A DNA stretch of 64,000 nucleotides from JBCCCJ01 sp039029315 (GCA_039029315.1 JBCCGK010000043.1:1-64000), one strand, 5' to 3'; counted from the first letter of the stretch, positions 1 to 9,216 are shown. A program made the numbers and translations. Notes: generated from the sequence alone by a model not told the origin.

Positions 1-139
1 GATTGAAACTCTCAGGACAGAGATGGTCCAGAAAAGGAGCTCAAAATGTCCTAAATCTCAGAACCTTGAACATGAGCGGACGGTGGTACCAACTCCAGAA
101 AATCCTGAAGGCAGCTTAACGACATTTTGGGATACACCC
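1..139 (+). mobile_element. Right end of an insertion sequence, truncated by the window edge
   Basis: The first bases carry the last 38 codons of a transposase-like frame, and about 20 bp after its stop comes TTTTGGGATACACCC, which has the look of an IS terminal inverted repeat (inward GGGTGTATCCC). The left end and the matching repeat lie outside the window, so the boundary at about 139 is an estimate. The element sits directly upstream of the glycosyltransferase gene at 236. Confidence 0.45.
3..119 (+). CDS. Transposase, C-terminal fragment (ISKra4-like)
   Basis: Open from the window edge to a TAA at 117-119. The 38 residues include RWSRKGAQNVLNLR followed by MSGRW. A Trp-Ser/Gly-Ala-Gln/Leu-Arg block of this kind followed by a short tail is what I know from the extreme C-terminus of ISKra4-family transposases, which read like GMRWS..GAQ.vL.LR. 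The fragment holds no catalytic residue, so the family call rests on this one motif. The frame is cut by the window start; whether the rest of the gene is intact cannot be seen. Confidence 0.5.
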   Translation: MKLSGQRWSRKGAQNVLNLRTLNMSGRWYQLQKILKAA

Positions 140-168
140 TAATCAAATGAGTATTCGGAAAGATTGTG

Positions 169-176
169 TACATTTG
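169..176 (+). promoter_or_regulatory. -7 box TACATTTG for the glycosyltransferase gene
   Basis: Matches the Bacteroidota sigma -7 consensus TAnnTTTG and lies 59 bp before the ATG at 236, in the gap between the IS end and the gene. No convincing -33 TTTG is visible at the usual distance, so this is a moderate call. Confidence 0.4.
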
Positions 177-235
177 AAGCGGTAAGAAAAAATGCTGGAG
201 ATTCTTCTTTTTGCTCCAATTCTGCTTTTCCTTGA

Positions 236-3200
236 ATGACCTTCATCAACTCACACAGTCCTCCCACCGCCACTTCTTCACACATTCTTACTGTATCCCC
301 TCCTCGCACATCTGAAAAATGGATCATCAGAATCTTGATTCTCTGTGGTTTGGTCGCTATGGGGATCTTTTTATTTTGGTTTTTCCATCCAAAACACATC
401 GGCCACCCTTTCCTGTATTGGGTCCTAAATGTAGCGATTCTGTACAAATTTCTTCGTCTGCTTCATGAATGGTACCACTATGCAGGGGTGGGGATTTCGG
501 CAACGCCGATCCAAACGAAGTCATGGACGGTTGATATCTTCACGACCTTCTGTCCGGGTGAACCCTATGAGATGATCAAACGTACCCTGGAAGCCATACA
601 GGCAATCCAATATCCACATGAGACCTATCTCTGCGACGAAGGAAATGATCCCTTCCTCAAGCAACTTTGTGCAGACCTTGGCGTCCATCATGTTTACAGG
701 GGCAAGGACAAGACAGGAGCAAAAGCTGGCAACATCAATTATGCTCTGAAACAGGTGGCAAAAGGAGAGATTGCAGTTATTCTTGACCCCGATCACGTTC
801 CCATCCCGGAGCTACTAGATCGAACGCTCCCGTATTTTGAGGACCCAAAGGTTGGGTATGTTCAATCTGTTCAGGCCTATCGGAACCGGAATGAAAGCTT
901 GATTGCCAAAGGGGCAGCAGAGCAAACGTATCAGTTTTATGGCCCCTTGATGATGTCCATGAACACCTATGGCACGGCCCAGGCTATCGGGGCGAATTGT
1001 GTTTTTCGGCGCGAAGCGCTCGACCGGATTGGAGGCCATTCCGTTGGTCTGGCTGAAGATATGCATACAGCCATGAATCTTCATGCTGATGGGTGGCAGT
1101 CCGTATATATTCCAGAAGTCCTGACCAGAGGTCTGGTCCCCGCTACCCTCGCAGGCTATTATCAACAACAACTCAAGTGGGCCAGAGGCGTGTTTGACCT
1201 TTTGTTCTATCGGTACCCTTCTTTGTTTAAAGACTTCAACTGGCGTCAGAAACTTCATTACTTTACCCTGCCATTACATTATTTGGCTGGCCTAGTGACC
1301 TTCATCGATCTGTTGGTTCCCATTCTTGCCCTCTCTCTGGCCATCGTCCCCTGGCATGTCGATTTGATCGAGTTAATTGTCAGAATTCTCCCACTGGCTA
1401 CTATCGCTCTGGTAATCCGGCAATTTTCTCAAAGATGGCTACTAGAGGAACATGAACGCGGATTTCATGTTTTGGGGGGAACCCTGCATTCAGGTACCTG
1501 GTGGGTATATTTGTTGGGATTCCTATATACCTTATTGAAAGTCAAGGTGCCCTATATCCCTACCCCCAAAGATGATAAACCTGAAAATGCTTTTCTATTG
1601 AGTCTGCCAAACATCGGAATGATAGGGCTGAGTCTGGCTGCCATCATATATGGGCTATCGATCGACTGGAATCCTTATAGCTGGGTAATGGCAGGTTTTG
1701 CTGGTACCAATATTTTGATGCTGACTGTTGTTGTGGGAATGGGACAACAAAAAATCATCCAGGGGATTTACCGAAAATTCCATCATCAACACAAAGGGCT
1801 TCGCCTGCTGAGATCTGGCTGGTATGTCCTTCGACATAAGCTTTTTTATCGTCTGCTACGAAATAGCTATATCATTTTTGCCCTCCTGCTCCTCACAATA
1901 TTTGGGAGCATATTGATGTGGCAACATCATCCACAAGTGAATTTGAGCAGATTGGCTTATTCTCTTCCTGATCCGCCATCGATGGAGCCAGAAGGTTGGT
2001 CGGCAGCCTCCCTGCTCAGTCTGGAGAACGGTAAGCTCTTGTCCGATTCAATGAAGCATGCCATATCAACAGCGCAAGAGCCTCCTATTCTGTATTTGTT
2101 GTCAGATTCCACACCTGTCAGCTCAGCCTATCTAGAGGGCTCTTATGATCTCTATTTCCGCAGATTAGCTACTCAATTCCGAAACATCCGAAGAGCTGTA
2201 TGGATCATCCCTTTCTATTCTCCATCTTCCTCTTCCGAAGACAGAATTGGCATTTGGCAACACGTTTATCAAATATTTCGTGAAGAGGGGATTTCTCATC
2301 TTATGTGGGTATGGCCTTATGGGAAGGAGAGCATACCCGCCAACGCCTATGTCGATAGAGTAGTAGATCCTACTCAACTCCCACCCCTTGACCGGCTTTC
2401 TATGGCAGACCTCCAGCTGGATTCTGCTTCATTTTCTCATTCCCCTGCCCTGATAGAGACTCCTTCTCCTCTCTCATTCTTTCCTATGCAAATCAAGGGC
2501 GTGAATTATGACCCTTCACCTCAATGGTTCCGGGGAGAAAGTCCATTGACACGCAGACAAATCGAAACTGATTTTGAACTCATTCGCGCCATGGGTGCCA
2601 ATACCATTCGCAGGTACAGATCAGATGTTTTTGACAAAAATATTCTCCGAATTGCCGAAGAAAAGGAGTTGAAGGTAATTTGCGGTTTTCAACTGGATGT
2701 CGAACTTGCAGCCGATGGACACGATTGGTCAGCGCAAAGAAAGTCCATTTTGGAGACAGTTAAGACCTTCCGTCATCATCGCGCTGTTCTTGCCTGGAAC
2801 CTTGGGAATGAATGCTGGAGTCGATTTCGATATTTTTTCTCACAGCCTGAATTGTATGAGGTCCGAACAGCCTACTTGACATTCATCGAGTCCCTGGCAC
2901 AAGAAATCAAACGCCTAGATCCACATCATCCCGTTATGCTTAGTCTTGCTGGTGGGGAGGATCTTCCGAGTGCCCTGCATGCCTACACCCACACCTGTCC
3001 TTCTATTGATTTGTTTGGCATCAATGCACTGTATGAGGAGCAGTTGGAGAAGGTAGACTCGCTTGTCCATCGATTTGCTCCCGGAAAAGCATATCTCATC
3101 AGTGAATTTGGGCCAGATGGATATTGGGATCATCGTCTTAGCCAACTGGATTCCATTCCATTCCTGGAAGAGTCTTCTTCCTATGAAAAAGCCCAGGCAT

Positions 3201-3670
3201 ATTACCAGCGGTGGAATCAGCATATATCAGCAGGTTCAGGGAGAGCATTGGGTGGGTTCGCTTATAGTTGGCGAGATGTAGAAGAGGGAACATCTACCTG
3301 GTATGGGTTGGTAGATATGAAAGGACGCATTAGGCCCGCCTACTATGCCCTTGCTGCTGCCTGGTCAGGAGAAAAACAGGATTTTCCTCTGGAAGACGCC
3401 TTTATCAGTCCTCCAGATCCCCTGTGGTATCGCCGGCCAAGTCTGGTTTTCCATGCGATTACTGCAGATATTGGACGAGCCGATCTTGATTTTGAATGGT
3501 ACCTCAAACCCGACTTTCCAGACAGACCTCCAGACAGTTATGAGCGGGTGGGCAGGGGACGAAAAGTTGATCTCCCATTGCCGACAGACCATCGACCATA
3601 TCGATTGTATCTGTATATATCAGATCCTCTGGGACATGTAGTGAGTAGTTCGCAAGTCATCAATCCTTGA
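236..3670 (+). CDS. Membrane glycosyltransferase family 2 fused to a C-terminal glycosidase domain
   Basis: A processive exopolysaccharide synthase with its own hydrolase or transglycosylase. Membrane helices at about 29-50 and 57-75 precede a cellulose-synthase-like GT2 domain (about 98-325) with DEGND (134), DPD (184-186), ED (274-275) and QQLKW (311-315), the equivalents of the D, DxD, TED and QxxRW motifs. Several membrane helices follow (about 330-560). From about residue 750 a TIM-barrel domain starts with IKGVNYDPSPQW and carries LGNE (acid/base Glu near 858) and SEFGPDGYW (nucleophile Glu near 957), as in GH2/GH5/GH72-type clan A enzymes. GT2-glycosidase fusions are known for beta-glucan synthesis (NdvB type, GT2-GH17), but this barrel does not look like GH17. 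Topology would put the barrel outside the cytoplasm. The next gene, 3 bp downstream, encodes a related barrel. The glycan made is not readable from the sequence. Confidence 0.85.
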   Translation: MTFINSHSPPTATSSHILTVSPPRTSEKWIIRILILCGLVAMGIFLFWFFHPKHIGHPFLYWVLNVAILYKFLRLLHEWYHYAGVGISATPIQTKSWTVDIFTTFCPGEPYEMIKRTLEAIQAIQYPHETYLCDEGNDPFLKQLCADLGVHHVYRGKDKTGAKAGNINYALKQVAKGEIAVILDPDHVPIPELLDRTLPYFEDPKVGYVQSVQAYRNRNESLIAKGAAEQTYQFYGPLMMSMNTYGTAQAIGANCVFRREALDRIGGHSVGLAEDMHTAMNLHADGWQSVYIPEVLTRGLVPATLAGYYQQQLKWARGVFDLLFYRYPSLFKDFNWRQKLHYFTLPLHYLAGLVTFIDLLVPILALSLAIVPWHVDLIELIVRILPLATIALVIRQFSQRWLLEEHERGFHVLGGTLHSGTWWVYLLGFLYTLLKVKVPYIPTPKDDKPENAFLLSLPNIGMIGLSLAAIIYGLSIDWNPYSWVMAGFAGTNILMLTVVVGMGQQKIIQGIYRKFHHQHKGLRLLRSGWYVLRHKLFYRLLRNSYIIFALLLLTIFGSILMWQHHPQVNLSRLAYSLPDPPSMEPEGWSAASLLSLENGKLLSDSMKHAISTAQEPPILYLLSDSTPVSSAYLEGSYDLYFRRLATQFRNIRRAVWIIPFYSPSSSSEDRIGIWQHVYQIFREEGISHLMWVWPYGKESIPANAYVDRVVDPTQLPPLDRLSMADLQLDSASFSHSPALIETPSPLSFFPMQIKGVNYDPSPQWFRGESPLTRRQIETDFELIRAMGANTIRRYRSDVFDKNILRIAEEKELKVICGFQLDVELAADGHDWSAQRKSILETVKTFRHHRAVLAWNLGNECWSRFRYFFSQPELYEVRTAYLTFIESLAQEIKRLDPHHPVMLSLAGGEDLPSALHAYTHTCPSIDLFGINALYEEQLEKVDSLVHRFAPGKAYLISEFGPDGYWDHRLSQLDSIPFLEESSSYEKAQAYYQRWNQHISAGSGRALGGFAYSWRDVEEGTSTWYGLVDMKGRIRPAYYALAAAWSGEKQDFPLEDAFISPPDPLWYRRPSLVFHAITADIGRADLDFEWYLKPDFPDRPPDSYERVGRGRKVDLPLPTDHRPYRLYLYISDPLGHVVSSSQVINP

Positions 3671-3673
3671 TCT

Positions 3674-5044
3674 ATGAACTGGATTCAATCCATCATCTAT
3701 ATGAATCATCTTATCCTGATTTGTGCATTGATCAGTATGTGCGGGATGGCATGTCATTCCTCTTCTTCCCCAGACTCTGTTCCTTCCAGCATTCATTCTT
3801 CCTCAAAAATCGTGGAAGTTCGGCAGACAGGGGATACTTATCAGCTGTACAGGCATGGAGAAGTCTATCCAATAAGGGGTGCAGCCACTGGTGATCAAAG
3901 CAGCTATCTACTGAGTCTCTCCCAAGCTGGCGGCAATGCGATCAGAACTTATACGACAGATCAGGCAGGCAGTATTCTTGATTCTGCTGCAATGCTAGGG
4001 ATCGGGGTCATGTTGGGCCTGTACATGATCCCTGCGGAGCAAGGCATGGCATATGAAGATCCTTCGAAGGTGCAACAGCAGCTTGATTCTCTGCTGGTGA
4101 TTGTTCAGACCTGGAAACACCACCCTGCCTTATTAATGTGGGGTCTTGGCAATGAGGTCGAGCTACATCGTTCTGAGCCCGGTATCTGGAAGGCCATCAA
4201 TCAATTATCACAAGCGATTCATCAGCTTGATCCAGATCATCCCACTGTTGCAGTCGTTCTCCCAAACCCAAAGTCGCTTCAGCAGCTAACTCAATATTGC
4301 CCTGATGTAGACATTTTGGGAATCAACAGTTTTGGTTCCATGTCCCACATTGCAAATCAAATAAGCCGGCAAGCAGATTTTTGGACTGGACCGGTATTGT
4401 TTACAGAATGGGGAATTCCAGGTCCATGGGAAGTAAACAAAACTGCCTGGCAGGCTCCTATAGAGTGGAATAGCACCCAAAAAGCCCACTATATACACCA
4501 AAATGGCCAATTGATTCGAGGGTTGAAGCCCCAGAAGTGTCTGGGAGGATTTGTCTTTTTTTGGGGCACCAAAATGGAGCGAACTCATACCTGGTTCAAT
4601 GTATTTGGTGAAGGTGGGGAGAAAACATCCATGTATGATCAACTGCATTACTTCTGGAAGGAGTCTTGGCCTGACAATCGATCTCCTCTTATCGACTCGA
4701 TTTTTATTTCCACACCCGCTTCCCAAGAGGAAGTCTATCTCAAAACCGGCCATCGGTACAATGCTGTAGTATCTGCTCGGGACCCTGAAGGCAAAGGGCT
4801 GGAATATTCATGGGAGATTCTACCCGAATCCTCCTATCGTACATTTATCCAGGCAGGTCATGAAACGCGTCCCCGTCCCTTATCTGATCTGCTTCTGAAC
4901 AAGCAGGATTCCTTGTTAGACTTTCATGCGCCCAAACAGTCAGGCGCCTATCGATTGTTTGCCTATGTTCACGACTCCAACGGCAAGCTTGCCACAGCAA
5001 ATCTACCTTTTTATGTTACGATGGCATCTCCCTTGCAACCCTGA
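3674..5044 (+). CDS. Secreted lipoprotein glycosidase (clan A TIM barrel)
   Basis: Starts 3 bp after the stop of the GT2-glycosidase fusion and is clearly in the same operon. The N-terminus has a hydrophobic stretch ending in a Cys (CGMAC), a probable lipoprotein signal; an internal Met ten codons in (3704) would give a more compact signal peptide. The barrel shows MWGLGNEVE (acid/base) and LFTEWGIPGPW (nucleophile), the same layout as the C-terminal domain of the preceding protein, so it probably acts on the polymer made by that synthase. The last 110 residues (from about YNAVVSARDPEGKGLEYSW) look like a PKD/Ig-type beta-sandwich. Likely an outer-membrane or periplasmic trimming or transglycosylating enzyme; the substrate is unknown. 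Confidence 0.75.
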   Translation: MNWIQSIIYMNHLILICALISMCGMACHSSSSPDSVPSSIHSSSKIVEVRQTGDTYQLYRHGEVYPIRGAATGDQSSYLLSLSQAGGNAIRTYTTDQAGSILDSAAMLGIGVMLGLYMIPAEQGMAYEDPSKVQQQLDSLLVIVQTWKHHPALLMWGLGNEVELHRSEPGIWKAINQLSQAIHQLDPDHPTVAVVLPNPKSLQQLTQYCPDVDILGINSFGSMSHIANQISRQADFWTGPVLFTEWGIPGPWEVNKTAWQAPIEWNSTQKAHYIHQNGQLIRGLKPQKCLGGFVFFWGTKMERTHTWFNVFGEGGEKTSMYDQLHYFWKESWPDNRSPLIDSIFISTPASQEEVYLKTGHRYNAVVSARDPEGKGLEYSWEILPESSYRTFIQAGHETRPRPLSDLLLNKQDSLLDFHAPKQSGAYRLFAYVHDSNGKLATANLPFYVTMASPLQP

Positions 5045-5119
5045 GAGCAAGAAGTGTTCTTTTGACATATGCTTTGGGATTCATTTCATTCTTCCCGACA
5101 GAATCATTAAGTTCAGCAA

Positions 5120-6166
5120 ATGACTTCGCGTTTGTTATATACAAGCATCCACGTGCTGATTTGGGGTGCGATTTGTTATGTGATGGCACCGGTGATTGGC
5201 ATGGAATTGTTCTCTTTGGACATTCTTTATCCTGAACAATTGCTTCGTTTTTTCTTGTATGGAACTATTCTGAACGCACTTCTCTTTTACACATATGCGC
5301 ATTCTGCCTTGCCAGGTTTTTGGAAGAACAATTCTGTGATCTATCTTCTTGCTGTCAATGCTTCTTATGTGGTTGGGTTTACCTTGCTGGAAGGCATCAT
5401 TGACTATTTTTACATACAGCAGGTATACAGCACCGTAGGAGGTCCAAAAGCGCCTATGGACCTCAGAAGCCTGTTCACAACCAATGTTGTCATTACCGCT
5501 GGATTTATGATAGGGGCCAATCTCTATGGGTTTTCGTATGGCTGGTTCAAGGGGCAGCAGATCAGACGAGAATTGGAGCAAGCCAAACTAGAAGCTGAAT
5601 TGTCAGCACTCAAACATCAAATTCATCCCCATTTTTTGTTCAACATCCTGAATAGTTTGTATGGCCTTGCTTTTAAGAATGATGATGAACCAACTGCCGA
5701 AGGCATTGCAAAGTTGTCCGGGATGATGCGGTATGTTCTTTATGAATCCAATGACAACAAAGTTCCTCTTGAAAAAGAGCTGGATTATGTCAGTAATTAC
5801 ATTGATCTCCAAAAACTTCGCATTCAGGAAACCACAGAAATCGTTTTCCGGGTGCAGGGCAGTATTCATGGAAGGGAAATCGCTCCTATGCTCCTGATCC
5901 CATTTATAGAAAATGCCTTCAAACATGGCGTAAGCACCCTGCATCCTACAAAAATTGAAATTCTTGTCAACCTTTTGGAAGAAGAGTTGATCTTTGAAGT
6001 GCGCAATCCCATCCTGCACAAAGACAGAGGTGGAAGTAAAACACCAGGTGGTATTGGATTGACCAATGTGAAAAAACGTCTGGAATTACTCTATCCAAAT
6101 CACTATAGCCTCCGTATAACAACAGAGAACAACTTCTACCACGTACACCTAACCCTCGGCATATGA
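5120..6166 (+). CDS. Sensor histidine kinase, LytS/His_kinase family
   Basis: Four hydrophobic segments in the first 140 residues form the membrane sensor. The kinase core follows: LKHQIHPHFLFNILNSL carries the phosphoacceptor His of the His_kinase (PF06580) family, and FIENAFKHGV is the N box of the HATPase domain; GIGLTNVKKRLELLY is the G-box region. It overlaps the response regulator gene by 4 bp (ATGA), so the two form a pair. The pair lies 75 bp downstream of the exopolysaccharide genes, which could make them its target, but nothing in the sequence proves that. The sensor region has no recognised ligand domain. Confidence 0.9.
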   Translation: MTSRLLYTSIHVLIWGAICYVMAPVIGMELFSLDILYPEQLLRFFLYGTILNALLFYTYAHSALPGFWKNNSVIYLLAVNASYVVGFTLLEGIIDYFYIQQVYSTVGGPKAPMDLRSLFTTNVVITAGFMIGANLYGFSYGWFKGQQIRRELEQAKLEAELSALKHQIHPHFLFNILNSLYGLAFKNDDEPTAEGIAKLSGMMRYVLYESNDNKVPLEKELDYVSNYIDLQKLRIQETTEIVFRVQGSIHGREIAPMLLIPFIENAFKHGVSTLHPTKIEILVNLLEEELIFEVRNPILHKDRGGSKTPGGIGLTNVKKRLELLYPNHYSLRITTENNFYHVHLTLGI

Positions 6167-6900
6167 CCCTACGCGCAATTGCTATTGATGATGAACCGCT
6201 TGCATTAGAAGTATTGAAACGATTTGCGGAGAAAATTCCTTCCTTAGAATTAGTCCAGACATTCCAAAATCCTATACAGGCTGTAGAATTTCTTCAGCAG
6301 GAATCCATTGATTTGATGTTTTTGGACATTCAAATGCCAGACTTGACAGGGATTCAACTCCTCCAAAGTATGGGAGAAAAACCCATGATCATATTTACGA
6401 CTGCACACTCTGAGTTTGCTGTCAGTAGCTATGAACTGGATGCTGTGGATTATTTACTCAAACCCATCGTCTTTGATCGGTTTTTTAAGGCGATCAACAA
6501 AGCACTTACTCTACGAAAAGCGCATGCAGCCCTTGAGGCAACCGAAATTCCTCAACTTGCAGAACCTACGGGTAGTTCGATGAGTGATTTCATGTTCATC
6601 AAGTCTGACACCCGTTTTTTCAAAGTCAATATTGATGATATCAAATACATTGAGGGAATGCGAGATTATATCGCTGTTCATACCTCTACCCAAAGAATAC
6701 TGACCTTGATGAATATGACACAGATGTTGGAGAAACTGCCGTCAACGGACTTCATGCGCATCCACAAATCCTACATCATTGGCCTCAACCATATTACCCT
6801 GATCCAGCAAAATCGGGTCCTGATAGGAGATCGGGAAATCCCTATTAGCAATTCCTACAAAGACACCTTTTTGAGGTTTGTAGAAGAAAGGCAGAAATAA
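6163..6900 (+). CDS. LytTR-family response regulator
   Basis: Receiver domain at residues 1-120 with acidic pocket (IDDEPL), phospho-Asp in FLDIQMPD and Lys in LLKPI. The C-terminal LytTR DNA-binding domain runs from about 145 (FIKSDTRFFKVNIDDIKYIEG...) to the end, with the typical MRIHKSYIIGLNHI block. Partner of the kinase encoded immediately upstream with a 4-bp overlap. LytTR regulators in this phylum usually bind direct repeats upstream of cell-surface or polysaccharide genes; no such repeat was identified here. Confidence 0.92.
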   Translation: MTLRAIAIDDEPLALEVLKRFAEKIPSLELVQTFQNPIQAVEFLQQESIDLMFLDIQMPDLTGIQLLQSMGEKPMIIFTTAHSEFAVSSYELDAVDYLLKPIVFDRFFKAINKALTLRKAHAALEATEIPQLAEPTGSSMSDFMFIKSDTRFFKVNIDDIKYIEGMRDYIAVHTSTQRILTLMNMTQMLEKLPSTDFMRIHKSYIIGLNHITLIQQNRVLIGDREIPISNSYKDTFLRFVEERQK

Positions 6901-7158
6901 GGATGTCTTAAAAAAAGGTATACAGAATGCGAATCAAGGCCTGCGATCAGTAGGAAACCGTCATTCCAACCAAAGGAGAGAGCAGATTATGAGTAGGCTA
7001 GCCCTCTCGCTACTCAGCTGGTATCCATTTCCTGACTTCTACCCAAGGCTCGATTCGCATTTGGAAGCCTCCATCTGGCCATATGTTGAGAAGGGATTCA
7101 GAACAGCTGACCTTATCCTCAATTTCTGTATACCTGCTACATCTCTGCGTAAAAGAGT
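6901..7158. repeat. Foldback intergenic region
   Basis: No gene is seen. Two pairs of inverted segments are nested in it: GGTATACAGAA (6917-6927) pairs with TTCTGTATACC (7124-7134), and ATGCGAATC (6927-6935) pairs with GATTCGCAT (7052-7060). A small hairpin GAGTAG...CTACTC lies at 6991-7015. The pattern suggests a decayed foldback or MITE-type element between two convergent genes, or a structured RNA end. Confidence 0.4.
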
Positions 7159-7524
7159 CTAGCCTGATGGCATGTTGTGATAGAAGCGCTCATGAATGAT
7201 TTTGTCGCCATCCCATTTTTGAACGGCCACTTCTTCCATTTTGACACGACTGCCATCCTGAAATGTGGTCTCAATCCAGGATTCAACCATGGTGATGCCA
7301 TTGCTCTCATCTGCTGTAATGCTATTGACCCCACCACCATGTACCTCTTTCACCATTCCCATCCACCCAAGGATGGCTTGTTTTTGGGCTTCCTTGCCAT
7401 TACGGGGTTCTGATCCTCCATCGATGACAACTACATCCTCATGATAAAACTGCTCAAGCGCTTCCAATGACTGACCTTGTCCAATCATGGCCTGTAGGGC
7501 CTGACTTTTTTCCAAATAACTCAT
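7159..7524 (-). CDS. SnoaL-like/NTF2-fold protein
   Basis: A 121-residue soluble protein with the compact alpha+beta layout of the SnoaL-like (NTF2) superfamily: helix-rich start (LEKSQALQAMIGQGQSLEALEQFYHEDVVVIDGG) followed by a sheet with VHGGGVNSITADESNG, VESWIETTFQDGSRVKMEEV and AVQKWDGDKIIHERFYH. Members act as small isomerases, hydrolases or polyketide cyclases, or have no known role; no active site can be assigned by eye. It stands alone, convergent with the LytTR gene. Confidence 0.65.
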   Translation of the reverse strand: MSYLEKSQALQAMIGQGQSLEALEQFYHEDVVVIDGGSEPRNGKEAQKQAILGWMGMVKEVHGGGVNSITADESNGITMVESWIETTFQDGSRVKMEEVAVQKWDGDKIIHERFYHNMPSG

Positions 7525-7758
7525 AATCGGTTAATTGTTCTTTGTTGTACACAAAATAGGATGGGCAGGTGGTTCTGTTGGAAAAATTAAGGAAGAAGGA
7601 CGAACTGTGAAAGGTCCGCTATCACATTTTTTCAAAAGATAATAAATTGGCAATATTTACTGGCTCCTTTCAAGAAAAAGGCATGGATCAGTTGACTCAT
7701 TTCTGAGATGTGCATGAGAGAATATCCTGTCTTGCGAAAGTTGACCCTTCCCGAGAGC

Positions 7759-8829
7759 TTATTCATCTTGCGTACAAACTGTCTCGCAATCTGTGCAATA
7801 GACAGCTTCTCTTGCATCAGGGGCAATCTTTTGAGAGATGACCTCATACGTCTGGAGCGTGTTCAGGGTACTCGATACCCGTGCAGCCAAGGGAGAAGCA
7901 CAGAAATATTGGAAGGCAAAAATAGCTCCTACAGCCATTTGCCACACAGGCAAGCGAGAAGGAGCTGGAGGATAAATCAGGCGTTCGATTCGTTTGCGTA
8001 ATTGACTATGCTGAAAGTGCATAACCAATGGAATATTATTGAGGCTTTGTAGGTGAACAAGCAAATGCGCATAGGATTGTTTTTTTGCCAAAGCAGATGC
8101 ACCAGATTCATCTGCCAAAAACTCGCTTAGCAAGTTTAGTTCTTTTCTCAGCACATAGAATACAGGATTGATCAACCACAAACACTGTAGAAGTCGCAAA
8201 GCCGCTTTTTCCAAGGTGTTGAACTGCTTTAGATGTGATAACTCATGTCTGAAGATTGCCAACCTTTCCTGAGTAGTCAGCTCTGCCAATTCGTCTTGCC
8301 AGACGATATAGGATTTTCCCAGTCGGAAGGCGCCTACACTGTGAGATTTTCCGGTATGCAGCAGGACGCAGTTTTGTCCATCTATGTTGATAGATTCTTT
8401 GTGAGAGGATCGAACTAGGCGATGGAGGTACAACAGTTGTAGAACAAAGGTCAGGCCGACTCCTCCCATGGCCAACAAGATGGCATAGGTAAACCAGATT
8501 TTGTGCTTGAAGAGAAAGTTATACCAGCCATTGGCTCTGTATCGAATTCGGTGTGCATAATTGGGATTCTCACATCGGCAATAGTTCTGCAAGCTTGCAT
8601 GATCAATCTGGTGCCCAAATCCGATTGCCTCAATATTGCTAGCAGATGGACCGAAGAGGCTGATCTCTGTCGAAGGACTGACTAACAAAGGAAAACTCAG
8701 GCTCCCAATAACAGCCACATAGAGATAGGTTTTCTGCCGACGCAAACTCGTCCGGTTCCGAACAAGGAAGATGTACACCAACCATGTGGGAATTACAAGC
8801 AAAGAAGAGGTAATGATATAACTAATCAT
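7759..8829 (-). CDS. M56/BlaR1-family membrane metallopeptidase
   Basis: Several N-terminal membrane helices, then a cytosol-facing zinc peptidase with FRHELSHLKQ (HExxH) and EFLADESGA (third zinc ligand Glu). BlaR1-type proteins transduce a signal by cleaving or inactivating a BlaI repressor. The gene overlaps the BlaI-like gene by 4 bp, the usual arrangement. Unlike the second M56 protein in this window (53347), it has no TonB-like or penicillin-binding sensor domain; it ends in a short Cys-rich tail (CTDCETVCTQDE). The ligand is unknown. Confidence 0.85.
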   Translation of the reverse strand: MISYIITSSLLVIPTWLVYIFLVRNRTSLRRQKTYLYVAVIGSLSFPLLVSPSTEISLFGPSASNIEAIGFGHQIDHASLQNYCRCENPNYAHRIRYRANGWYNFLFKHKIWFTYAILLAMGGVGLTFVLQLLYLHRLVRSSHKESINIDGQNCVLLHTGKSHSVGAFRLGKSYIVWQDELAELTTQERLAIFRHELSHLKQFNTLEKAALRLLQCLWLINPVFYVLRKELNLLSEFLADESGASALAKKQSYAHLLVHLQSLNNIPLVMHFQHSQLRKRIERLIYPPAPSRLPVWQMAVGAIFAFQYFCASPLAARVSSTLNTLQTYEVISQKIAPDAREAVYCTDCETVCTQDE

Positions 8830-9203
8830 TGATGTTCGCTCTGGTCGATCAGAGATCGTAATTCGTCCAACTCCTTACTGGAGATTTTTTCACTATCCAG
8901 CAAACTTGATAACATTCCGGTCAAAGATCCAGAAAAGACATTTTCCACGACATTCTTCATCAGACGCTGTTGATATTTCCCTTTGCTCACGATAGGAAAA
9001 TACTGATGGCTTCGACCAAATGCTTCATGGTCTACGTATGACTTCTCTTCAAGGATACGAACAATGGTTGATACGGTATTGTATTTTGGCAAATCGTTCT
9101 GATCAGGCCATTGAGCAATGATCTCCTTGACAAAGGCCTTTTTCAGGACCCACAGGATGTTCATCACCTTGAGTTCGAGTGGAGTTAAGAGTTTTTGTTC
9201 CAT
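8826..9203 (-). CDS. BlaI/MecI-family transcriptional repressor
   Basis: 125-residue winged-helix protein with the family features LTPLELKVMNILW, NTVSTIVRILEEKSYVDHEAFGRSHQYFPIV and a helical dimerisation tail (Penicillinase_R family). It is first in an operon with the M56 peptidase gene (4-bp overlap). The promoter and a palindrome lie just upstream (9217-9235), which fits autoregulation. In Bacteroidota such pairs often control stress or metal functions rather than beta-lactamases; no beta-lactamase gene is adjacent. Confidence 0.9.
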   Translation of the reverse strand: MEQKLLTPLELKVMNILWVLKKAFVKEIIAQWPDQNDLPKYNTVSTIVRILEEKSYVDHEAFGRSHQYFPIVSKGKYQQRLMKNVVENVFSGSLTGMLSSLLDSEKISSKELDELRSLIDQSEHQ

Positions 9204-9216
9204 GCGATGCTTTGAA

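Noticed and set aside
2..142. A second open frame at the left edge ending in TTFWDTP
   Set aside because: It overlaps the frame at 3-119, which has the transposase-like RWSRKGAQ...NLR motif; both cannot be coding, and this one has no recognised feature.
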